The notes beneath the pieces are model-generated. The model was not told the DNA's origin. It saw only the letters and a list, made by a program, of their open reading frames with translations, and made no database searches. Source: Mixophyes australis (taxonomy: Eukaryota > Chordata > Amphibia > Anura > Limnodynastidae). Taken from it: DNA of 64,000 nucleotides. Positions 43,188 to 56,441 of this stretch are shown one piece after another. Each line of letters begins with the position of its first letter. Positions within the stretch are counted from its first letter, which is position 1. The stretch spans positions 162,604,869-162,668,868 of the forward strand of contig JAVHZZ010000004.1 of NCBI GenBank assembly GCA_036250195.1, read 5' to 3'. The position numbers and the translations under genes were made by a program.

Positions 43188-45397
43188 GCTATGTGTATTT
43201 ACAGATTTTATAACCATTGGAAAACAACTAAAATGCATGAGCTTAAGATATTTGATATCTTGCAACTCAACACTCCATATATTTCTTGGGTGGGGAAAAA
43301 AACAGCATGTATAGTCATAAAAATGGAAATCTGTCTTTATGTTTAAAACGGAAATATAAATAATCAAAGTCAACAGTGAAATATACCTCTTGAAAGAGAG
43401 TTTTACTTTAAAACACATGCTGATTATCCCAAAATATCTTTGGCTGATTTTCTGTTAAACCATTTTTCAGATTCATTGGTTAGTCTACAAAAGGATTACC
43501 TGATATTTTGCTAAAAAATGTAATACTGAAGTACTATTGTTTTGCCAGGCAAACTTTTTTGGGACATGCAATGCAGTGTTCTTATGTGTACGACTAATAA
43601 TCTACGATACTGCACATGTTTGAAATCCCCAAGCAGAAGTAATGCAGCAACACCTACAGTGATGAGGGTTACCTATTGCCGCACTATGGAGGGGTAGGAG
43701 GGTCATTATAGTGTCTACAACCGCCCCCAATCATTCTTGGGGGAGACAAATTGACTTTCAACATCAAATGCTTCAAAATTACTTGTCAAAACTATATCAA
43801 ATAATTCAGTGTGTAAATAAATAAAATATTGTTTTTTCAAATTGGTTTTTAACAGCTGTAAAATTGGGGACATGGTGGCAATGACTACAAAGCCTTTCCT
43901 GAATCACCCTTACTGGCAACATACTTCCTACTGATCAAAGTTGTCTCCAACACAATGAGTCATACTAAATGGGCAAAAATGTACAAAACACTAAGTGATG
44001 ATAATGGTGACATTGGCTGTTCTGATTAAAGCAGGGGTCATTTATTTTATACTGTGGAATTGTTTTCAGTTAATTACATATTTATGGAGTGGACTTTTTT
44101 CAGTATAGCTAGAATATTACATGTCTTCAAATCTTCATTTCCACCCTCCTTCTCTGTAACATCAACACATATGTAACAAAGTTATCTATAACAGCAGCAC
44201 GTATCTAGCAAAGTATATGCTGTATAAATGTAATAACTAAAATTTAAAAACAATGCGTGACTCATTCTGAATGTATAGCTATGGCACAGTAATTTATTGC
44301 AGATTCTATTTTCTACAAAGGTTACTAGTCCCATCATTGGCTTAGAACATTTAAGAGGCAGATGACAGTAACAGCATGTACTGAAATATGTTGCATGACC
44401 CCTTACGAAAGGGAATACTAACAAATTTATGCTGCTGTTTTGGGTCAAAGTGTCATTTAAGTGGCCATTCTAATGGACAGAAGGGTTGTATTCACAAAGC
44501 ATGTAAAGATCACAGCTAACTTCCATTCTTCCAGATGTGACTGTAATTTCACAATTGCAATGAATCTTCATGTAGAAAATGAGTCTCTGCCTTGACAATC
44601 ATATATACATATTATTTCTACCATAATAAAAAGCTGAAGGGATGTCTGACTGTTTTCCGCAAATAAATCCAGTTTAATCACCTCGCTATGAAGTATGATG
44701 TCTTCTTTATTTTCCAGTTGGTTATTTTTCGTATTTGAAATTGGAGATAGGTTATGAATAAACATTGTGTTTAAAGGTTAACCTAATAACAATGGGAAAG
44801 GGATAGTTGTGTTGAACCATAAGCCAAGAGTGACCCTACGGGGAGTTTTGTGGCCCTAAATATCCATGTGCCCATCTCTCTTACTTGTATTACAAAGCAA
44901 ATACCCAACAACAACAATCTCCTTAAATAGTAAAGCCATCCCCCTTTCAACCACAAAATTTAGGACTATCCCACCTAAATCAGGCATGTTGATGGGTATG
45001 TTACACTTAACATGGAGACTTGTCCATATGGCTATATATAATTATGGTCTTTGTGTCATAGGTTTTTAATGTGTTAGTCTCAGGAAAGCATCACATCTTC
45101 TGCATATTTAAATCAAATAATTTTAGAATATTTAAAAAGCAAACAGCTATTTTTAATTTTGTTTACGTATGTAGAGAGTTATTAACCTGCTAAAAAAAAA
45201 AAGTGTGTTGTATAATTGTGTTTGATTTATCAAACATCACACTAATTCTCCACGGTCATGTACGATATTTTGCCAGCCCTATAATACTGGATGACCATTG
45301 TTCTGGATCGGAACTCTGAGATTTAAATTACTATTTTAGCCAATAATTCAGTGTTCTTTTACTGTAATGTGTTATGGCATATTGGTCATAGCAATTG
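43188..45397. other. Intergenic, nothing recognised
   Basis: AT-rich; short frames only, no repeat family named. Confidence 0.7.
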
Positions 45398-45940
45398 ATG
45401 CCACCCTGTCTGTTGTTGCTGGGAACCGGCTGGGCTTACTTTGCTACCGTTCCCTTTCTTTATCCCAAATACGCTCTCTAACCGCAGTAGGAGGGGCTTA
45501 AGATGGTGCCATCACTGGACTTCTTAGTGGCATCCAGAACTGCGTCCTTCTAGGTAACTGTCGCTGTTAGGGTACCCCATTGCTGGTACACCTGGGCTGG
45601 TACCCCTGACCTCTCGCCTTAAAATCAGGGTTGCTGTGGATGGTACCCCTGGCCTATCACACTGGCCAGAGCTGCAGGTAATGGACAAAGCGTTACTGGA
45701 AAGCTGGGTCAAAACCTCAGAACAGCCGGAAACGGATTAGATTTGGGTCTAATCTATAAATCACAGGAAATACAGCAGGGAAGAAGGTGTCAAAGCAGGA
45801 TCTTGAAGCAAGTGCTGTTTATTAGCACAATTGTCCTGATAAGGACAGTTCACACTGGCTTAAGGTAAAAGTGATCGGAAGGCCAAATGGAACAATAATA
45901 TATTTCAATGCAAGCAAGTGCTCTTTTTATACAGTTTTTG
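45398..45940. repeat. Partial copy of the LTR at 25959-27057
   Basis: ACCCTGTCTGTTGTTGCTGG, GGCTGGGCTTACTTTGC and the ACAGCCGGA...GGATTAGATTTGGG...GTCTAATCT block recur in the same order as in 25980-26520. The first 15-20 bp and the end differ, so the copy is diverged or truncated. Confidence 0.65.
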
Positions 45941-46920
45941 AGACTTGGCAAGGCAGGAGGTAATCCAGCCTCTTGTCACTTTAACCAATCTGGGCTTATT
46001 CATGCAGCCTGCACGTGAATCAGACCAGAGGTTAACACCTTTTTACATACAAGCTAGTTGCAGGGGGAGTGTACTTCTCCCCCCCCCCCCCCCCTTGTCC
46101 ACAAGCTGCCAGGAAGAGTGGGGCACAGTCCACTCTCCTCCCTGGTGCCATTCTGTCTGAGGCTGGAGATGTATCTTTATAATTTCCTGCTTAAACTTTC
46201 TTCCAGGGACTTTGCTCCGGGGTCTGACTCTGCCCCACTTGCCGAAACTAGTAACAGGGGAGAGCAGCCAGATCCCGGGGCAGCAGTCCTTGTCCTGTCA
46301 CTAGTTGAAGCTCTTTGAGCTCCAGCAAGCAACTTAGCCTCCCAGGTCTCCCAGGAGACGCACCCTCTGGATCTACTTGCATCCAGGAGGCTACTGTGGA
46401 AGTCCCTCCGGCAGCCAGCTTCATTTGCTGCCGGGGGGTGAAGGATCCAGGGCTGCTCCTGCAGCCCCCGCCAGACCAAGGTAAGTGCATTTTTACTTTA
46501 TTACACATACATATATACAGATTCTCTTTCTATATATTTTCCATTTAAAATACACATCTCTACATTGTTTTACACTCCTGGCACCTAGCATCGGGAGTTA
46601 TTTCTTCCAGCGCTGCACGCCAGTTCCCTACCAGCGCTGCAGTGCCTACACACAAACACCTTTACATTTATTACTTTATTTTACTTAAATAAATACATGT
46701 CCCTACCCTCCCCGGCGCCTAGCGCCAGGGTTTAACCCTTCATTTGCTGCGGTGCCGGGTATTGCTCTTCCGCAGCGCAGCACACACCTAAAAATACATT
46801 TCTATAGAAACTGGCATTTGCACTAATAACATATTCACATAGCACCTAGCACCAGTGATTTAACCCCTCCTGCGCCGGTTATTATCCCTCCCAAATAATT
46901 ATGTCAACCATAGATAACTA
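45941..46920. repeat. GC-rich unclassified repeat with a degenerate triplication of about 130 bp
   Basis: After a C17 run (46080-46095) comes a GC-rich block ending CCAAG|GTAAGTG (46482), a donor-like site. Then three diverged units centred on CCTAGC at 46584, 46718 and 46845 share ...GGCRCCTAGC, then TTTAACCC, then TGCGCCGG-like phrases. Frames of 77-100 codons on both strands show no domain. It may be part of an interspersed element or an old exon-like sequence; I favour a repeat. Confidence 0.4.
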
Positions 46921-49900
46921 AGGGTGGTGTCACATGCGCTTTTAACGATAGCACATTTCCAGCTTCTGAAGTGCTCATTTCTAATTTTACAGTATTTTTA
47001 TTGTAGCTGGAAATTATATGTACCGCTTTAAACATGGTATAAAAAGTGGCCGTGTGCCACCACCCTAAAGGATTCAAAATGACTGCAGCTTTTACTTCTC
47101 AGACTGCCAGGTGACTCTAATAAGAATAGTCTGTTAACAAATGACTAATTAAATGTAGTGGCTGGGAAATAGAATAGTAATACTATAGAATAGAACCTAC
47201 ACCTATAAGGTTCATGCATTGAGCCTAATATAGTGAAATGGTTCCATTTGCACATTGCAGAGTAACCCATACCAACTTATCATATTCCAACTATGTATAA
47301 ATATTTCTATTGAGGTAATACAGACCCTCCCACATGAATCCTTCCACCACATATCTTCCCGAACTGCAGTTACCTGTTTTGAATTCATTTATGATAAAAA
47401 AAAAACACTCTTCTCATTAATTAATTCACTAATTAATTAGCCAAGACAACTGCAAGAGTAAATTAAGTGGGAAGTTTGGGAGCAGAGCATTTTGGGCAAC
47501 GTAGTCCCTCCTCCTTAAATCAAGTAACTAACCTGTGCTGACCAGTCACGGAATGCTTTACACTATAGCAGGGTGATAGCAGCAGCCCAGTCTGTTTTGC
47601 ATTGGGGCTGGCTTTGGATTTGGAGGGACATACTGCTATTTGTTATTGTTATTTTTTACATAGGGCACTTAGCATGGGAACTGTTTTAATATAGGTAGCA
47701 AATGTATAATAAAAGGCTTCACACACACTAAAGGGGGGCATGTAAAAAAAGCATTCCCTAAAGTAAGCAGTATTTTAGGACAAGAACAAAAACTTTTAAT
47801 TTAATTAAAAGAGGTGATACTAAAGACATAGGAGGTTGGACCTAGATGTGAAGTTTACAGTTCTTTTCTCCGTACAAGGGGTTTGCACCATGATGTGTGC
47901 TATTCAAGACCAAGGTTTTTTGGGGGGCGTACTGTGTGTTCTTCGTAAACCAGCTCCACTGAATGCTGCAAATAATTTTGTACCTAGCACCTTGATAGGC
48001 TGCATATTGGTTGAACCCTCCAATGGCTGCCTCCATTGTATGTAATCAAGAGTTGCAGTTTAAGTTTTGAATGAGCCCCCTTTTTAAGTTTCAGCCCCTC
48101 AACATAATATTTACAGTAGCTGTTGATACAAACTCTATGTTGACCCTTACTCTGCTCTTCTGGGCATGAATGGGGACAGGCACATGCACAGTTCAGTATT
48201 TTCTCTAACTATCCACTACCATGGCTTTCCTGGATTTCAGAGACGAGCATTGTTTTTTTTATTCTTGCTTATTTTGATTATTATTATCATTAATAATACT
48301 ATATTACACCAGTCATACATGCTTGCATGCATTTGCCTCCCGGCACAGTGCACCTATTTAAGCTACTACACACATTCTCCTCATAATCAGAGGGAACATT
48401 AAATGTTTGAACATTGAAGATTTATTCTTCAAAGGGAGGCTTGTCCCATGTTTTGAAAACCTCTGATTTTATATATAACATTGAATTTTCAAAGAATAAC
48501 TTTAAGCACAATCTTTACTATGTGTAAGACGTTACCCTGGTATTGCTGGGAATAAAGCAGCAGCCAGTTGGCAAGATCTTTTGTATTATATAAAGCCGAG
48601 TTGTTTGGTCTAAATCATGGGACCGGACATGACCTGCTCATTTTGCTGGTATAATTTACAATTGATTTACCATACAGTATTTGAGTGACATGGAGGAAGA
48701 GCAGAAATCCTCTAGTTATATTGTTTCCTGGTTAGATGAGGACACCGTTACAGATGTAAAGAATATTTTGAAATTGCATTTTGTACCAGACATTTACACA
48801 TGCAGACACAGGATTTGTAACATATACAGACCCTGAAATACAAAATTAAATGGACAGTTTGTTTAAAGACACCAATGATACAACTGTCAGATGGCGAACA
48901 GACGTGTTTCAGATGCATGAGTAGTAACATTTTTAATTAAAATCAAATAGCTCTAAAGAATGGTAAGCCAAAATAAACCCAAAACACTACAAACGAATCA
49001 CAGCCCTAGGGAAAAACTATCATGAGAAACAAGATAAGTTTTACATTTATTTTCTAACCATACCTATAAAGCATTGTGATATACTTTCACAATGTATTTC
49101 CTATCAATAAACCTGCCAGTTTAATGCTTTGCTCTCTTATATGTACGAACCAAAATGTTGTAGAGCAAGCAATTGAAAAAGTTGAGCGCAAGTGTATGCA
49201 TACGTACGCCGTATTTGGAGTTGAATATGCACCCAGGTTGGAATGAGTAGCAGAATGCTTGACAACAGACTCACTCCTCAGACATTTACGTCCAACTTGC
49301 AAACATGTACAGATAAATGTCCATTTTCTCATATCAACACAATTGCTGTGAAGCATCATTTAAACGATAATCAAGCTAATACAGTAGGAACAACTTCCCA
49401 ACATGTATGACAAAAACAAATATTTATCTTTGCAACAACCCGCTTGGCAAATGCTAATATATGTCCAAGTTACTATTAAAGTCTCAATATAGTGTCTTCA
49501 TATCGTTCACAAACCTCTAATTACAAGTGGTTTGCTAGTTAACTACTTATATCTGCCACTTGCCACTCGCAAATAAAAACAATTTTTCACTCGTATATGT
49601 GACTATGTCCCATTCTGAAACTGTACAAATTTGCTTGAAATCGTCCTTACTGTACTACCTACATTAGAACCTCTTCCTGAAATAGTCGCAGGTCTGAATA
49701 GCAGCAGTTAAATATGTTGACTTTCTAAGCATGGATGTGAAGAAACACAAAGATACGCTATGCAAACAGATGTATGTCTTATTCTGTATTAGGCACACAG
49801 TGTGAACAAATAAATACAATAATAAACAATTGCTTTACAACCATGACAGTCTTATCTCTTTTTAAATCTTTTTTTGTCTATGCATTGACACGGGGGAAGG

Positions 49901-49998
49901 GGGCGAATAAAAAAAAGTAATAGGTACCCCCTCTCCACTTATCCTATCTATCAAAATACAATGTTACTATAATCACTAAACTGGGTTCACATAAACCA
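46921..49998. other. Intergenic, nothing recognised
   Basis: AT-rich; no domain-bearing frame and no clear repeat boundary. Confidence 0.7.
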
Positions 49999-50130
49999 TT
50001 ATATATCATCATTATTATTATTATTATTATTATTGCAGTGCTCCACAGTGCCATACAGTAGGGAAAACAGTACATACATAACATAATGACATACAAGGCA
50101 GACAAAGTAAATGTCGACATGAAAACAAAG
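49999..50130 (-). repeat. L2-type tail fragment with (ATT)n
   Basis: (ATT)n followed by GCAGTGCTCCACAGTGCCAT ... GACATACAAGGCAGACAAAG matches 19265-19390 closely. Confidence 0.65.
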
Positions 50131-50410
50131 GGTAGGAAGGAAAAACTCCTAAAAAAAACTTTCTGAAAAGAAAAAAAAAATCAAACTAACATTAGCATCA
50201 TAGACACATATTAGAAATATATTTTTCAAAACTTGACTTTAAATATAATCCTCTATTTTGCTTTTTTAGAAACAACTCATATCCAGTGGGCAGAATGCAA
50301 AGGATAATGGTATAGTCCTCTTAATCTCTCAAGTGGGCACAAAAGTTGCAACTCCTTAAATGATCACTGATGTCACAAATCACACTAATATTTTACCTTA
50401 AATGAAACAC

Positions 50411-50591
50411 TTAGGGGTAAATTGATCAAGCTACAGGTTTGAAAAAGTGGAGATGTTGCCCCTATCAACCAATCAGATTGTAGTTATAATTTATTTATTA
50501 CATTCTACAAAACGATAGATAGAATCTGATTGGTTGCTATAGGCAACATCTCCACTTTTACCAACCCGCAGCTTGATAAATTTACCTCTTA
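50411..50591. mobile_element. PIF/Harbinger-type MITE (element 50414-50588)
   Basis: Almost the whole 175 bp is an inverted repeat: GGGGTAAATTGATCAAGCT at the left, AGCTTGATAAATTTACCTC at the right. The inner arms are AAGTGGAGATGTTGCC and GGCAACATCTCCACTT. It is bounded by TTA duplications at 50411-50413 and 50589-50591, the 3-bp signature of PIF/Harbinger transposition. Confidence 0.8.
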
Positions 50592-52568
50592 GTCCCAAAA
50601 TCCTATCTGCTTTTCCCTGCACCATACCCTTGTCACTATGTCAGGCGCTGTTCCCGCACTTCCACTGTGTGTCGGGGACAGCCTAGCAATGGGATGCTTT
50701 ATCTATTTCTTGGCCGGTGCCAGGCAGGCACATGTGCATTTGGTACGCTATCTGGTTAGATTGTTGGCGGTCAGTGATATTCTGACCGCCGAAATTCCTG
50801 GCTTCTCAGGCCTTGCTCCCCTCTATAAATCAGAAGCTCTGGCACCATTAGAGTGCCAGAGTATCAGGTCTCCTTATGCTCCAGCACTCCAGGATCTGTA
50901 TCGTATTTCTGATTAACTTCCCGACTTCTGACTTAGCTAATCCTGAACTTGACCTTGGATTTTCCCTTGGACTCAGTTTGTTTATCCTGGTATCTGATTT
51001 CTGGCTTCCTGGCTGCCCGTTTAGTTAAACCCCTTGTACCTTGCATCCTGCATGGCTTGACTTGAATGTACTACACTTACTCATCCGCTACTTCGTTGGT
51101 AGCTGACTTGGAGAACCATGACTGTGAGTCTCTTGCAGCAAAACCCATACCTCCTTGCGGGTGTCCTGGGTGAAGACCAGAGGACCGTTAGACTCCAGGC
51201 TTCCAAGTTTAGCTCTGTCAATACCAGCAAGTTGCCATCAGTTATATCGAGCCCATGACACATTACATTACAGTCCTGCAAAAAGGTTTCACAAATTATC
51301 TTCAGGTCAACCCACTTGTACCCTATCTAACAATAAAATAGTCAGTTTAGTTATATACACAAATATATAGGTGATGTACTAACCAACAGATTTCCAACAT
51401 CCAGTTACAGCATGGCTCTCCTCTATAATGGATTCTGGTAATTGCCCCTACTCATCACCAAGTAATTATAATTGAAGTTATATGGATTGACATAGGACTG
51501 TGTGTAGTAAATGACATCTCAAGACAAATGGAAACACGGAAATACAAATGAGAACCATCAGAAACATAAATATGCTATCCCAAAGATCACCAGCAAAGAC
51601 AAAGAAATAACTGCTGAGATATAGTGGATGCAGTGGGATTGTCATCCATGATTCTATTTGTTTACATGGGGAGGCAGGGAAGGAGGTGGGAGAACAGGAT
51701 AGCAGTGGAGGGGATCTGAGTAGTTTCTATGGATATGTGGATATAAAGTATTATCTGACCTATTTAGGCACCATCAAAAGACAAATTTCAACACAAATTG
51801 GATTACTTGCCTTTGTCCCTGTCATGTGACAAGTCTTTCCTATGGTGATATTACCCTCAAAAAATAATTTCCCACATTTGAGAGATTCTCCAAACATCGC
51901 TCATCAGCGAGAGGCCTAGTAAAAGAAGTGAAGGGAAAGGGGTGCAAAGGCTTAACAAGTGGTACATTTCAAACAACAGTATGAACATTTAAAACACATT
52001 TTCAACAGATTTTCAACAGATTTTCACCTATTAAAACTGATTTTCCCGACAGAGCATGGATGTTCTCAGCTGAGGAAATCAGGAAGGTTTCAATGAAGGT
52101 CAGTTTTATGAGTAGGTGAATGAATTCCGCACTCTTACACTGATTGTTGAGATACTGTATCTTCCAGGTGTATCTTCTCAATAACACTTGAATGAAGTAT
52201 ATTATGTCTTCGAAAGGACCCATTAATGTTTCTGGTCCCCTTTTGCTAGGATCCGTAGAGGGATTTTCCCAGGGTCTCTTTTTGGTTGCTTAGATTTATA
52301 AAATTGCAGATGGTATGGGTGGTGGTCACTAGGTCCCAAAATCCTGGCTGATTGCTTCTCTAAATAAGGCAGCTGATTAAGCACTAGGAGCACGCCAGGT
52401 GATTCCTTGTTGGTCTAAGCTTTGTATATTCAATCTTTTGTCTCAAGTGTCCCTTTCTTCTCAAAGGGGATGGGGAGTATAGACCGCGGAGACTGCGCTT
52501 AAGATTCAGGGATCTACCTTGTCTGGCTCCACGCCATTTTCTCGAGTGCAAATGGAGGACCTGCTTTT
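50592..52568. other. Intergenic; 50630-51260 repeat-like
   Basis: 50630-51260 is richer in GC and has the style of an interspersed element, but no termini or domain were found. The rest is AT-rich and unrecognised. Confidence 0.5.
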
Positions 52569-53625
52569 TAAGTGTAACCCCCTGTCACTGTATGTAGTGT
52601 GGTGTGCAAAGGGTACACAGTGCACCTCCTTCTCAAGCCCTGGCTAGCTGATGGGCATGGGTGTAAATGATCAGGGGGTCCCTGCACATGCAGGTGTTTC
52701 TTTGTAGTTAGTGGGACACGGGGGATGTCACTTTGGTGCAGTGTAATAGAAGTCACAATAATTTGGGCGCCAGACCATCTCTATGGTAAACTGAACTTTT
52801 ATTTACACTCCTCTTCCTCCAGCACGATAATCATAATGGTTGCAGCAATAAAGAAAAATATATACATCTCCTTACTCTCTCCAGCACAGTTCTTAATGAG
52901 CAATACGAATATGGTTGCAAATATCTTATTACTCCTCCTGCACAGTTCTTAATGTTATCCAGATGTTAAATAACATAAATCATAGGTCTCTTACACTCCA
53001 TACTCACTGCAGATCACCCTCCTCTGCAGGGGCACTCACATGGATGCTAACAGGCAGGCAGCTTCTTCTCCATGCAGCTCTGACACACGCTGTGTACCTC
53101 TCAACTGCAGCTCATCCCTCCTCTGCGGGGATGATGTCTCCTGTGCTCTGACACTTCACTCTGTGTACTCTCAGCCTCAGGATCTGACAATACAGCTACC
53201 ATGCCTCTTGTAGCAGCCCTCACTCCAGGGCCTCTTCCATGCGAAGTGTCCCCCTCTATCTTGGGTTCTCTATAGTGATATGGAGTTCTCCCCCCTCATC
53301 CAGGGCACACATTCCTTGCCCTGGTGCAGTCACCATGCTCAGACTTCCAGGGAATGCTGGAGGATCCTGGAGCTTCCACCCCACTCTCCCAGGTCCCCAG
53401 CTACATCTCTTCTCCCCTGTGTCTCATCTCTCTCTATCTCTTTTTCCCCCCTTAATGACAGCCCCTCATTCCTCTCACTCAGTCTCACAGGCTGGGCTGG
53501 GTTATCACCATGGTAACCAGTTTATGTAACTTTTCATAAACTTCTACCTTACCCTCTAAGTGACCCCTCCTGTATTCACTGAGGTCTAGGTTTTACTAAA
53601 ACACCACTAGGGGGCGTTACATAAG
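52569..53625. mobile_element. Probable solo LTR (element 52573-53621)
   Basis: Begins TGTAACCCCCTGTCAC and ends CACTAGGGGGCGTTACA, giving TG...CA ends with a short inverted repeat and a 4-bp duplication TAAG on both sides (52569-52572, 53622-53625). Contains AATAAA near 52843. A DNA transposon with short terminal repeats is the alternative. Confidence 0.5.
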
Positions 53626-55102
53626 TAATCTGTTTGGAGTGTGTGGGCTAGTAAATCTGTCCCAGGGCAATGTCTAGATATCCCAAAAAATAATCATACC
53701 TGAGTAGGTCTTAGGGAGGTCATACAAGCCTCAAAACAGGAGACTGGACTCCGGCAATGTATGGATATGTTGGACCAACTTGTCACGAGATCATAGGAAA
53801 CCACTTACCCACACTGTGGTTATGGTTATAAGGTCCAAAATATACTTGGTTTGGCTGGATGTTTGTGGATTTTGTTTAATAACGCACATTCCGTTCATTT
53901 TGCGTTCCTTGATGACTCAGACCTTTAATGTAATCTGATTTGCATGATTTAAAAATATAAGCATGTGCGCTATTGCATACACCAAAAGATCACCTCTACT
54001 CACAATCCACCCTTACCTCATTGCAAATTGCTTGTGGGCAAAGGACAATTTGTTGGTGAGCAAAACTGTGCATAATAGTGCAAAATCAGGAACAAAAGTA
54101 ACTTAAACTGAAGAAAACATGTAATTTGCTGTAAGCTGTGCTAATTTATTTGCTCCGTAAATGACTCTCCCTATGTGCCAAATCAAATAACTATGTATTA
54201 TTGAAAAATAACATCAAACATCTGTGTTTTTTTAGCATATATTTGACATACTTCTGAATGTCACGCATAATTTTATTTGTATTCTCAATCGAAATCTTCT
54301 GTGTCTCTTTCTCTCTTTAGAGAGAAATGGATTAAGAGAGAGAGCAAGAATTTGCGTCCGCTCAATGTTTCACATTAAGTTGCACTCTCAGAAAATGGCG
54401 TAAGTTTTTGATAAATAAGAAAAACACCAGGACAGTATTGGGTCCTGATCTGTTAGCATACATTGATGTTAATAATATCTGATTACTAGTCTTTCATCTC
54501 AGTAAGCAAGGGATGAGTCATGATGCTTCGAGCATATTTGAACCATTTGCTGCATACAGTATAGCCAGAATGTCTTGCCAATGAAGAAAACAGACAATCA
54601 TATGCTAATAATATAGAATGTGGCATTTCTCCTACTGAATTATATATTGCTGCCCACATGCAACATTAATATGTGGTTACATCTAAGCACTAGAGAGAAT
54701 TGCATGAATTAATTGTCATTGTGTTTGGCAGCTCAACTTCAGCTGAGCTCTGTGCATTTACTCACAACATTGGTCTTCAGTTTTTAGAAGTAGACAGAGT
54801 GAAGGCTTCAGTGAGCCTCAAGAGCAATTCTCAAACAAATGACCTTAAATATATAAACAATTATAAAATTAGAATGCATATGTATGTGAATGCATGTATA
54901 AAAGCTGTGTATAAAAATACTCAAACTTGTAAACCTCTGACATCAGTATTAATGAACACGTAGGACATAACTCATACATGTCAGAGAGTTACAAAGATTA
55001 TGTACTTCACAGCTGTTCATACAGTGTGTTTGAGCAATATCTATTGCTTTATTTTGCTTCATTCCTATCTTTCTACATTTTTATTACCTCAGCCAGACAT
55101 TC
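53626..55102. other. Intergenic, nothing recognised
   Basis: AT-rich, with only short frames and no named repeat. Confidence 0.7.
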
Positions 55103-55700
55103 ATCATCAACAACATTTATTTATATAGCGCCAGCAGATTTGCAGCACTTTACAATTGGGAACAAACACAGTAATAAAAGAATACTGGGTAATACATACA
55201 GACAGAGAGGTAAAAGATCCCTGCTCACAAGCTTACAGTCTATGGGACAATGGGATATGAGGGTAAGTGCTACATACTGCATATTGGTCCAGCCAGATTA
55301 CAAAGGTAAAACGTGCTTAGTGGGCTATATGATGCAGTCATACAGCAATACTGGTCAGAGGGTTGTTGTCTTGTGTTAGCTGTGTAAAGGGTGGTAATAG
55401 GGTAACCTAGGGAGATTAAGAGGGTGGTAGAGGAATATTATAAGCTTGTCTGAAGAGGTGGGTTTTCAGAGAACGCTTGAAGATTTGAACACTAGAGGTT
55501 AGTCTCATTGTGAGAGGGAAGAAATTCCACAAATTGGGTGGAGTCCGATAAAAGTCCTGTACCCGGGAATGGGAGCATGTAATGGGTGCAGATGAGAGAC
55601 GCAGATCTTGTGCAGAACGGATGTGTCGAGTTGGGAGATAGTTTGAGATATGTGAAGAGCTGTATGTTGGTGCAGTTTTGTTGATGGCCTTGTTAGTAGA
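55103..55700 (-). repeat. L2-type LINE 3' end (tail and C-terminal remnant)
   Basis: Plus-strand order is ATCATCAACAACATTTATTT, ATAGCGCC, CAGCACTTTACAATTGGG, then sequence whose minus-strand reading resembles the L2 C-terminus. It has the same layout as 19255-19750. Confidence 0.6.
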
Positions 55701-55791
55701 AGTATTTTCTATTAGACTCCGTAAAAAAACAGGCCACCAATGTATTGACTGACTGAGCAGGTCAGCAGTGGAAAAACTATGTGCACAGTAC

Positions 55792-56441
55792 AGCTATATT
55801 GAGGTAAACTCACCTGCCAACATCAAGGTATCTCTTGTAGGCAAGACCCTAGCTGCTGAAACAACACATGTACTCAGGAGGTTGCAGTAAGAATCTTCCT
55901 CGGTCTCCATTTTTATGTATGAAAAATGTTTTAAAGCTTGGGAAAATGATTCAGGCAACAAAATAATATTGATTGACGTCCAATACCTATTTTAAAACCA
56001 CTGTTCTTCAGTGTAACTCAGGACATAGACATCAGGATAAATCATTATATCTCTGTTACACAAGTAAGGTGAAATGTTCAAGAACACCGTGTCGGTAAGA
56101 AATTATTTACAGCAATGCAGAGGCATTGTCTCAATATTTATTTTTTTAATAATATTTCTTTATTGCGTTTCAAAAAAAAATTATAAATTGAGTCTCCATT
56201 TTAAAGTATGTAGCAACTATGAAGTGAGGGGTCTGACTCCTAAAATAAATTAGAAATCAATAAAAACAAGATGAAATATGTGTACAAGTGAATAAAACTA
56301 TTTTGAAAAAGTGATGCCAGGACATTTAGGATCATTGTGTTTTAACTGCAACATCCCGAGTACTCTTGTTGATACAGAAGCTAGGGTCTCAAATACAGGC
56401 GATGCCTTGTCTTTGGCAGGTGAGCTTACCTCAATATAGCT
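55792..56441. mobile_element. Non-autonomous element with inverted repeats of about 97 bp
   Basis: 55792-55887 and 56345-56441 are inverses at roughly 75-80% by eye. They share AGCTATATTGAGGTA, CTCACCTGCCAA, AGACCCTAGCT, and AGTACTC/TACTCAG followed by GTTGCAGT. The 450-bp centre is AT-rich without coding capacity. I could not find a convincing target duplication, so the superfamily is open. Confidence 0.6.

Noticed and set aside
46177..46548. GC-rich overlapping frames on both strands, possible CpG island or lost exon
   Set aside because: No domain, no acceptor-donor pair in a consistent frame, and the sequence adjoins a repeat-like triplication.
54300..54420. Exon-like purine-rich stretch after a CTCTTTAG acceptor-like site
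   Set aside because: The frame is short, shows no homology I recognise, and has no matching partner exon.
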